The notes under the pieces were generated by a model. It did not search any database. It was given only the letters and a program-made list of their open reading frames with translations, and was not told the origin of the DNA. Positions 7,835 through 12,610 of a stretch of DNA of 12,610 nucleotides are shown here, one piece after another. The stretch is taken from the NCBI GenBank assembly GCA_030613795.1, contig JAUWLG010000016.1, positions 1 to 12,610 of the forward strand. Direction: 5' to 3'. Each line of letters opens with the position of its first letter. Position 1 is the stretch's first letter. This stretch comes from Helicobacteraceae bacterium (GTDB taxonomy: Bacteria > Campylobacterota > Campylobacteria > Campylobacterales > Sulfurimonadaceae). The translations under genes were made by a program, and so were the position numbers.

Positions 7835-8974
7835 ATGAGTAGTGATATGTTTATAATCGAAGAGTCAACTCGACAAACTGGTGCTAGAATCGTTGCTGTC
7901 GGTGTCGGTGGCGGTGGTGGTAATATGATCGGTCATATGATCAATGAAGGTGTTGACGGTATTGAGCTAGTGGTTGCGAACACAGATGCACAAGTGCTTG
8001 ATAACTCATTGGCAAACACAAAGATCCAACTTGGCGGTAAGCTGACTAAAGGTCTTGGTGCAGGTATGAAACCGTCTATCGGTAAAGACGCTGCACTAGA
8101 GAGTTATGACGAACTTCGTACAGCTCTTGATGGTGCTGACATTGTCTTTATTGCTGCCGGTCTTGGCGGTGGTACTGGTACAGGTGCAGCGCCAATCGTT
8201 GCACAGATCGCGAAAGAGATCGGTGCCTTGACTATTGCTGTTGTGACAAAACCCTTCAAATTTGAAGGTGGAAAACGTTCTAAACTTGCTGAAAAAGGTC
8301 TTGATGATCTTAAAAGTGAATGCGACTCTATCGTTGTGATTCCAAACGATAAACTTCTCTCTATCATAGACAAACGTCTTGGTATGCGTGAGAGTTTCAA
8401 GATCGTTGACTCAGTTCTTGCACAGGCAGTCAGCGGTACCTCAGGTGTTATCCTGTCACATGGTGAAAACGACATCAACCTTGACTTTGCTGACCTTCAG
8501 ACGGTTATGTGTCACCGTGGTATGGCACTCATGGGTGTTGGCGAGCACCAAGGTGAGAATGCAGCTTATGAAGCGATCAAGTCAGCTATCGAATCACCTT
8601 TGCTTGACAACATGTCGATCAATGGTGCAATGGGTGTTCTAGTACACTTCCATATGCACCCGGAATTTCCAATGATGGAGATGACTGAGGCGATGGAGAT
8701 CGTACACGAAAGTGCTGATGGTGATGCTGACGTGATCTTCGGTACAACAACAGATGAGAATATGCCGGTCGATGCTATCCGCATTACACTGGTTGCAACT
8801 GGTTTTGAAAAAGACCTTAACCAAGGTGTTAATAATGACACTTTTGTTTCAGAGACACCAGATCAAGCACAGCAGACTATGACACAGACACTACGTCCTA
8901 GAATGGTTGTTGGCGGTGATTTAAGTAATGACTACTTAGACGTTCCAACATACATGCGCCAACAGAAAGACTAA
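7835..8974 (+). CDS. ftsZ: Cell division GTPase FtsZ
   Basis: FtsZ is the bacterial tubulin homologue whose GTP-dependent filaments form the Z-ring at the division site. The 379-residue product has the expected length. It contains AVGVGGGGGNMI (21-32), VVANTDAQVL (46-55), the tubulin signature GGGTGTGAAP (111-120), and the T7 catalytic loop NLDFADLQTVM (215-225), which completes the active site of the next subunit. A short variable linker (about 325-362) precedes the conserved C-terminal peptide DYLDVPTYMRQ (367-377), the part that binds FtsA. Everything needed for function appears intact. It is expressed from ftsA and/or upstream; I saw no obvious separate promoter in the 13-nt gap. Confidence 0.98.
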   Translation: MSSDMFIIEESTRQTGARIVAVGVGGGGGNMIGHMINEGVDGIELVVANTDAQVLDNSLANTKIQLGGKLTKGLGAGMKPSIGKDAALESYDELRTALDGADIVFIAAGLGGGTGTGAAPIVAQIAKEIGALTIAVVTKPFKFEGGKRSKLAEKGLDDLKSECDSIVVIPNDKLLSIIDKRLGMRESFKIVDSVLAQAVSGTSGVILSHGENDINLDFADLQTVMCHRGMALMGVGEHQGENAAYEAIKSAIESPLLDNMSINGAMGVLVHFHMHPEFPMMEMTEAMEIVHESADGDADVIFGTTTDENMPVDAIRITLVATGFEKDLNQGVNNDTFVSETPDQAQQTMTQTLRPRMVVGGDLSNDYLDVPTYMRQQKD

Positions 8975-8984
8975 ACACTCAACA

Positions 8985-9176
8985 ATGCACTCCTTTGACG
9001 AGGTTATGAAGGCCAAAACACTACTTGGCCTTCGAGACACAGCCTCTCTCCCAGAAATAAAAGCACGCTACAAAAATCTCATGCATCAATGGCACCCCGA
9101 CAAACACCTTGACGAAACAGAAACAGCCACAAAGATGAGCACCGATATCATAGAAGCTTATAAGCTCGTCTTATAG
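8985..9176 (+). CDS. Small J-domain protein, truncated by an in-frame TAG
   Basis: The 63-residue product is essentially a J-domain. KTLLGLRDTASLPEIKARYK (12-31) covers helix I and II, LMHQWHPDKH (33-42) carries the HPD triad that stimulates the ATPase of DnaK/Hsp70, and DIIEAYKLVL (54-63) is helix III. There is no Gly/Phe region or zinc finger, so it is not DnaJ itself but a small type-III J protein. The frame stops at TAG 9174-9176, yet the same frame stays open and protein-like for 32 further codons (see the entry at 9177-9275). The natural gene was therefore probably about 96 codons. The start lies 10 nt after the ftsZ stop with only a weak ribosome site (GAAAG at the end of ftsZ). The HPD core is intact, so the short product could still act. 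Confidence 0.72.
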   Translation: MHSFDEVMKAKTLLGLRDTASLPEIKARYKNLMHQWHPDKHLDETETATKMSTDIIEAYKLVL

Positions 9177-9275
9177 TACGTTAAACAGTACGAATATCGT
9201 TTTGACGAAGAGTTTATCAAAGAGAAGACAATATCACCGCATGAGTGGTGGAATGATCGTTTTGGTGGGCGATAA
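9177..9275 (+). pseudogene. C-terminal remnant of the J-domain gene beyond the TAG
   Basis: In frame with the J-domain gene, the 32 codons after the TAG read as an amphipathic, acidic and aromatic tail (YVKQYEYRFDEEFIKEKTIS, then PHEWWNDRFGGR) ending at TAA 9273-9275. The composition, and the (P)-x-E-WW-x-(D/E)-RF-type ending, look like the normal C-terminus of small epsilonproteobacterial J-domain proteins; that comparison is from memory. The simplest reading is one nonsense substitution. A sequencing error is an alternative. Confidence 0.62.
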
Positions 9276-9392
9276 CTTTTTTCCTTTCTATCTATATTTC
9301 TAAATATTCTTCTTTACCAAGTTACTGCCTATACAACAAATGTTAACCGACATCTAACTTTCTTTAATTACTTCATATCACTTGTATGTCAC

Positions 9393-9422
9393 TTTTTCTT
9401 CTTGCTCGCTCAAGAAGAAAAA
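9393..9422. repeat. Perfect 12-bp hairpin, left boundary of the element
   Basis: TTTTTCTTCTTG (9393-9404) and CAAGAAGAAAAA (9411-9422) are perfect inverse complements around the 6-nt loop CTCGCT. It is followed inward by CTAACGAAAAAGAAG. Confidence 0.85.
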
Positions 9423-9502
9423 CTAACGAAAAAGAAGAAAAGCGATGGCGGGTTTAGTTAGTGTTCTCAGTATCCAATAATTAAGCCCAGGAAACCCCTC
9501 CG

Positions 9503-9538
9503 TAGGCAAGGATCGTACCAAGACGCAGTAATTGCCTA
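9503..9538. repeat. 7-bp inverted repeat inside the element
   Basis: TAGGCAA (9503-9509) pairs with TTGCCTA (9532-9538) around a 22-nt loop. It lies in the part of the element with the highest G+C, so it may form a stable RNA stem. Confidence 0.5.
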
Positions 9539-9608
9539 TCTCTGTTTAACGTTATACACGTAGTTGTCATTTTCTCTTCCAGTTTTTTCGACTCTAAACA
9601 TTTTTGTG

Positions 9609-9700
9609 TCAACTCTATTCAGGCAGGGATAAAAGCATAAGCTTTTACATTTCATTAATGCGTTACCGCTTGCTCTTTTTCGAAGTATCTACAGAGTTGA
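9609..9700. repeat. Nested inverted repeats inside the element
   Basis: TCAACTCT (9609-9616) pairs with AGAGTTGA (9693-9700) to enclose a 76-nt segment. Inside it TAAAAGC (9630-9636) and GCTTTTA (9641-9647) form a tight hairpin with the loop ATAA. The nesting resembles an RNA fold rather than chance palindromes, but covariation cannot be tested here. Confidence 0.45.
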
Positions 9701-9791
9701 GTGTAAGGAGAGAGTGAGCGTTAAGAAAATCACTTTGTTTGAACGTAGTGAGTTAGGGATTTTTAGGGAATGAACGACTGAAGTGAAAGTA

Positions 9792-9834
9792 GTCGGTAGC
9801 TACCGACCTCGAAGCCGATTCGAGAGCTTTTTTT
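9792..9834 (+). terminator. Palindrome plus intrinsic-terminator-like hairpin
   Basis: GTCGGTAGCTACCGAC (9792-9807) is a perfect 16-bp palindrome. It is followed at once by CTCGAA (9808-9813), GCCGA loop, TTCGAG (9819-9824), then AGC and seven T (9828-9834). The second hairpin with its T-run has the form of a rho-independent terminator for plus-strand transcripts. It could end transcription of the ftsZ unit or of a transcript from the element itself. Confidence 0.5.
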
Positions 9835-9835
9835 G

Positions 9836-9865
9836 TTTCTTTTTTTTGCGGCGTAAAAAAAGAAA
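9836..9865. repeat. 11-bp A/T hairpin, right boundary of the element
   Basis: TTTCTTTTTTT (9836-9846) and AAAAAAAGAAA (9855-9865) are perfect inverse complements around an 8-nt loop TGCGGCGT. Its reverse complement resembles the left-end hairpin at 9393-9422 in layout. The T-run on either strand could also assist termination in both directions. Confidence 0.75.
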
Positions 9866-9920
9866 GAGTAGTCAATAATGTTAAAATTGGAAAAATATGA
9901 GAAGATTAAATGACTTGTAA

Positions 9921-9941
9921 ATTCCGGATCAAGTCCGGAAT
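9921..9941. repeat. ATTCCGGA-type intergenic palindrome
   Basis: ATTCCGGA (9921-9928) and TCCGGAAT (9934-9941) form a perfect 8-bp stem around TCAAG. The minus-strand reading ATTCCGGACTTGATCCGGAAT matches a CCGGACTTGATCCGG core that I recall as a widespread intergenic palindromic motif in many Proteobacteria. It lies 40 nt downstream of the nitroreductase stop and may help end that transcript, but no T-run follows. Confidence 0.6.
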
Positions 9942-9966
9942 AATAGAGAAGAAATGTTTTTTAGAT

Positions 9967-9978
9967 GTTAACGTTAAC
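9967..9978. repeat. 12-bp palindrome GTTAACGTTAAC
   Basis: A perfect palindrome of two GTTAAC units lies 2 bp past the nitroreductase stop codon. It may be a weak terminator stem or chance; no regulator-binding role is implied by its downstream position. Confidence 0.4.
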
Positions 9979-9980
9979 TT

Positions 9981-10667
9981 TTAATCTATAAAAGTGACCG
10001 TATCACTCATTTTTACGCGTTTAGGCTGATACGTATTGATCTTAGCATCTGTATCTTCAAATCCAACAACAACACTGTACAGTAGTGATAAGTTATCAGG
10101 AACACCCATCACCTTAGAGATGATCTTGCCGTACTCAGTCGTTGAGCCTTGCGGACATGAACCAAGGCCATACCCTTCAGCAGCAAGCATCAGGTTCTGC
10201 ATGTAGGCGCCAGCATCGATTAGCGGACCTTGTGCACCGTTGATAAGTTCATTCTCTATGTAAACGAAAAAGACATTTTGTGCACCGAACCAACGGTAGT
10301 TGTCAAACCACATCTTCTGGCGAGTCTCATCATCATGACGATCAACTTCCATCAGTTTGTAAAGCCCTGCTCCAGTAAGGATACGGCGTTTTTTGTACGG
10401 ATTGATCCAGTTAAGCGGATAGTACTGCACATGTTGATCAACATCACCACCAGCTTCGATGTGTGCAATGATCGCGTCACCGATGTTTGTAAGCATCTCA
10501 CTGTTGCTAACTGAATAGACAGTCCAAGGCTGCATGTTTGCACCACTTGGCGTCATCGCTGCTGCTTCTAAAATCTTCTCAATTGTCTCTTTAGGAACTG
10601 ATCTGTTTAAAAACTTACGCTTTGATGCACGCCCTTTAATAGCGTCAATAACATTCATACTTTCCAT
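9981..10667 (-). CDS. FMN-dependent nitroreductase family oxidoreductase
   Basis: The 228-residue cytoplasmic flavoprotein is a member of the nitroreductase superfamily (NfsB/NfnB-like), which uses NAD(P)H and FMN to reduce nitro compounds, quinones or similar acceptors. FMN-binding signatures are RASKRKF (13-19), PSGANMQPWTVYSV (40-53, backbone contacts to the flavin), GPLIDAGAYMQNLMLAAEGYGLGSC in outline at about 147-171, and VVVGFED at 199-205. A family insertion at 84-130 (PLNWINPYKKRR to WFGAQ) forms the variable region over the substrate site. The physiological substrate cannot be read from the sequence. The first ATG is preferred, with GGAG about 9 nt upstream; a second in-frame ATG is codon 4. 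It lies 91 nt after the transglutaminase-like gene, and a good TATAAT suggests its own promoter. Confidence 0.92.
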   Translation of the reverse strand: MESMNVIDAIKGRASKRKFLNRSVPKETIEKILEAAAMTPSGANMQPWTVYSVSNSEMLTNIGDAIIAHIEAGGDVDQHVQYYPLNWINPYKKRRILTGAGLYKLMEVDRHDDETRQKMWFDNYRWFGAQNVFFVYIENELINGAQGPLIDAGAYMQNLMLAAEGYGLGSCPQGSTTEYGKIISKVMGVPDNLSLLYSVVVGFEDTDAKINTYQPKRVKMSDTVTFID

Positions 10668-10682
10668 TCGTCTTAACTCCGT

Positions 10683-10688
10683 ATTATA
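10683..10688 (-). promoter_or_regulatory. -10 box candidate for the nitroreductase gene
   Basis: Minus-strand TATAAT, identical to the sigma-70 consensus, lies 15 bp upstream of the start codon. A weak TTACTG 16 bp further upstream is the only -35 candidate. The short leader would just include the GGAG ribosome site. Confidence 0.45.
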
Positions 10689-10758
10689 ATAATCGTGTAT
10701 TTTACAGTAAGCCTACTTAGATAAGGGTAACTGTTTGACCTTCTCCTGCACTCGCCGT

Positions 10759-12609
10759 TTATTGGATAGCTTTCACCTGCTCTTTTAATCTTTTTATATC
10801 CTTTTCATCATGTTTTTTAGCATATTTAATGGTGTGGTACAACACATCTATCTCATCGATCACTTTAGTGTCGTACAGCTCTCTTAACCTTGTTAAAAAG
10901 TCGTGCATGCTCTCATTTGTCTCTTTCTCAATGCCATCTTTTTTAGCCTGTTTAAATAGCGGTGTCAGAAGACATAGAACTCTGTCTTTACATCGCTGTG
11001 CGTTAACAAACAGGGCCAAGACTATAGAGAGCACAACAAAGAGCAGAGCAGAGAGTATGAACTTTATAAGGTACATGGTGTTGTTTAACAAATTATGCAG
11101 GACTTCCATCTGCTTAACACGACTGTACTCTAAGATCCATGTCTCAATGACATACTTGACATACATAAAACGTAAATTGGTGTACCGTAAAAACTTCTCC
11201 GTTTGACTCAGCTCAGTAGTATCGAGGTTTTGCAGAGCATTCGCATCGAAACTCTTTGCAAAATTGGTGGTCTCTATCCTAGTCCACCCTTGACCTTTTA
11301 AATAGACCTCAACCCAGGCATGCGCTGTGTACTCTCGTACAACAAGATAGTTATCCAGAGCCTCATCTGTGTTGATCATAAACCCGGTAACTATTCTTGT
11401 TGGCAGTTTGGCAACCCGGGCCATATAGGTAAAAGCAGCTGCAAAGTGAACACAGTACCCCTTTTGAGTGCCCTGTAAAAAAGAGTCAATAGGCTTCTGT
11501 TTATCCAAAGGATCGGGTTTCAGGGTGTATTCCAAGTCAAGAGATTGGAAATAGACTATGAGATTTTTCAAGGTCTCTGCATCACTGGTTGCTATTAATG
11601 TCTTGGCAATCTGTGCACTTGTTCTGTCACGATTCTCATCGACTACAAGAGAAGCATCTCTTATCTCTTTACGTATTGGCGCACTCATCTTGTAAGACAA
11701 GTTAGAGCGAAGTGCATACCGATAGACTTTCTTGACCTTTTTATCACTAAAAATCGTATAATCATCAAACAGTGTACTTTTTGGCGGTGAAGTGTCCGGA
11801 ATATCAAGGGTGTATAGCCATTTTTCATCATGCGGGTACAGCGTCACCTTGTACCCTACACTTTCACTCAGTTCTACTGCTCTGTTATGGGGGTTCAAAG
11901 TCTCTTTATAGCTGCTTTTCAACTGTCTAAACGAATCATTACTGTCGACATATAGCGTCGTTCCGCGAAAGTAAAGGTCTCTGCCTTTTGGAAGTTTCTC
12001 ATCAAAATAGACTTCCATGATCACTTGCGAGGAAAGAACTAAAAGAGCATCACTGCCTAAAGACATCTGCCCATTATGACCACTTCTTTTGACCAATTCA
12101 TCTTGAAATCCATAATCTGCTTTTTCAAAACTGATACGAGGAAATACCACAAACAAAAGAGCGACAACAGGCAGTGAATAAGCAAAGATCGAAAGCGACA
12201 TCTTTACTACATCATAAAACGAACTGTTCATTTTATGCCAGATAAAGAGAAGTAAAAAGACAAACAGTACAAATACCATATAAAAGAGCATGACAACGGA
12301 GTTATGCAAGAAAAACGAGAGCATCAACAACATTGCGGGTGAGAAGATAAGATAGAAGTTCACCTCCCCTTTCAGACGCTGCAGCGTAACAGCATAAATA
12401 AGCAGCGCATTCAAAAATGAGAGATAGAGGGCGAACTTGCTAAACGATGAAAAGTTAAAATCGGTATAGAAAGAACTTATAACCGACAACAGTCCAAAGA
12501 TCATCAACCCATACTGCAGAGGTTTCGAAACTTCTCTTTTTACGACCAGAACAACAAAAACAACGACCAGATAAATAAGCATCGGGACCCTGAGACTGCC
12601 TAGATGGGG
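10759..12609 (-). CDS. TgpA-type transmembrane transglutaminase-like protein (5' partial)
   Basis: The frame is open to the window edge. A 607-codon frame begins at ATG 12582, but upstream codons read HLGSLRVP before it without a stop, and TgpA-like proteins normally carry another membrane helix there, so the true start probably lies outside. Numbered from that ATG: five or so membrane helices (about 1-150), a periplasmic domain (150-500), a last helix (about 503-527) and a cytoplasmic, charged tail (to 607). The periplasmic part contains a transglutaminase core: KGYCVHFAAAFTYMARVAKL (374-393, nucleophile C377), EYTAHAWVEVYLKG (417-430, H421) and GWTRIETTNF (432-441). The C-to-H (44) and H-to-acid (16) spacings match those I recall for Pseudomonas TgpA, but the usual catalytic Asp is Glu (E437). 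Role: probably a protease or transamidase in envelope maintenance; the substrate is unknown. It is followed by the nitroreductase gene. Confidence 0.85.
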   Translation of the reverse strand, partial: PHLGSLRVPMLIYLVVVFVVLVVKREVSKPLQYGLMIFGLLSVISSFYTDFNFSSFSKFALYLSFLNALLIYAVTLQRLKGEVNFYLIFSPAMLLMLSFFLHNSVVMLFYMVFVLFVFLLLFIWHKMNSSFYDVVKMSLSIFAYSLPVVALLFVVFPRISFEKADYGFQDELVKRSGHNGQMSLGSDALLVLSSQVIMEVYFDEKLPKGRDLYFRGTTLYVDSNDSFRQLKSSYKETLNPHNRAVELSESVGYKVTLYPHDEKWLYTLDIPDTSPPKSTLFDDYTIFSDKKVKKVYRYALRSNLSYKMSAPIRKEIRDASLVVDENRDRTSAQIAKTLIATSDAETLKNLIVYFQSLDLEYTLKPDPLDKQKPIDSFLQGTQKGYCVHFAAAFTYMARVAKLPTRIVTGFMINTDEALDNYLVVREYTAHAWVEVYLKGQGWTRIETTNFAKSFDANALQNLDTTELSQTEKFLRYTNLRFMYVKYVIETWILEYSRVKQMEVLHNLLNNTMYLIKFILSALLFVVLSIVLALFVNAQRCKDRVLCLLTPLFKQAKKDGIEKETNESMHDFLTRLRELYDTKVIDEIDVLYHTIKYAKKHDEKDIKRLKEQVKAIQ

Positions 12610-12610
12610 C

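Larger units (their letters stand above)
9389..9869. repeat. Putative dispersed non-coding element bounded by opposed A/T hairpins
   Basis: Both ends have the same design in opposite orientation. A (T/C)-rich arm, a short loop and a complementary A/G-rich arm are followed inward by AAC and another A-rich run (left 9393-9422 with its inward extension, right 9836-9865). Between them lie several perfect short inverted repeats (9503-9538, 9609-9700, 9630-9647, 9792-9807, 9808-9824). No open frame of useful length exists inside. The left end can be read as a 23-codon frame from ATG 9386, of the kind often wrongly annotated in intergenic repeats. This fits a non-autonomous, MITE-like or REP-like repeat, or a structured RNA. 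Copy number elsewhere cannot be seen from here. Confidence 0.45.
9276..9980. other. Gene-free convergent region rich in inverted repeats
   Basis: About 700 bp between the J-domain gene (plus) and the nitroreductase (minus) hold no credible protein gene. Positions 9276-9388 are A/T-rich with nothing recognisable except a T-run (9277-9282) after a weak 4-bp stem (ATCG 9256-9259, CGAT 9270-9273), which could end the ftsZ transcript. Positions 9389-9869 hold the repeat-like element described separately. Positions 9870-9980 contain a CCGGA palindrome and a GTTAACGTTAAC palindrome. No tRNA was found. Confidence 0.7.

Noticed and set aside
8104..8478. 124-codon minus-strand frame inside ftsZ
   Set aside because: It is fully covered by the conserved GTPase region of ftsZ; its composition reflects the opposite strand's codons.
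9386..9457. Short frame starting MSLFLLARSRRKTNEKEEKR, 23 codons
   Set aside because: It is encoded by the left hairpin of the repeat-like element, has no ribosome site, and such frames are typical artefacts of intergenic repeats.
9386..9541. Possible CRISPR array or tRNA in the repeat-rich spacer
   Set aside because: The repeats are inverted and of unequal length, not regularly spaced direct repeats, and no cloverleaf or anticodon arm can be drawn.
10829..11206. 125-codon plus-strand frame inside the transglutaminase-like gene
   Set aside because: It lies opposite the conserved C-terminal part of that gene and has no family resemblance.

Overview
The window reads as a chromosomal segment of a moderately AT-rich Campylobacterota (epsilonproteobacterial) organism, probably a sulfur-oxidising marine type such as Sulfurimonas or Sulfurovum. 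The clearest reason is the cluster of a PpiD/SurA-type periplasmic foldase gene followed directly by ftsA and ftsZ, an order I know from Campylobacter and relatives. The protein sequences also look epsilonproteobacterial. The genus is inference; no rRNA or other marker is present.

Layout. (1) Positions 2-1018, plus strand: the 3' part of a secreted surface-type protein with a choice-of-anchor-L-like segment, thrombospondin type 3 calcium repeats and a post-COAP-1-like C-terminal domain. (2) Positions 1178-4827, minus strand: a tight five-gene transcription unit, bioA > CAP/SCP-domain secreted protein > HEAGH membrane metalloprotease-like protein > hemolysin III/PAQR-family membrane protein > YaiI/YqxD-family protein, with junctions of 9 nt, then overlaps of 4, 4 and 11 nt. 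(3) Positions 4828-4979: a divergent promoter region. (4) Positions 4980-9275, plus strand: ppiD-like gene, ftsA, ftsZ, then a small J-domain gene interrupted by an in-frame TAG. (5) Positions 9276-9980: about 700 bp without a gene, between convergent genes, packed with inverted repeats and bounded by two A/T-rich hairpins of similar design in opposite orientation. It looks like a dispersed non-coding repeat element plus a separate CCGGA-type palindrome. (6) Positions 9981-12610, minus strand: an FMN nitroreductase-family gene preceded by a 5'-truncated TgpA-type transmembrane transglutaminase-like gene.

How the genes work together. FtsA and FtsZ are the core of the divisome: FtsZ polymerises with GTP, and FtsA tethers it to the membrane through a C-terminal amphipathic helix. 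The upstream foldase probably serves envelope proteins, and the downstream J-domain fragment would have stimulated a DnaK partner. BioA makes a biotin precursor; the four genes behind it are not biotin genes and are probably only co-transcribed with it.

I did not find a convincing new defence, mobile or biosynthetic system. The points most worth a second look are the broken J-domain gene, the structured intergenic element at 9389-9869, and an apparent Asp-to-Glu change at the catalytic acid of the transglutaminase-like protein.
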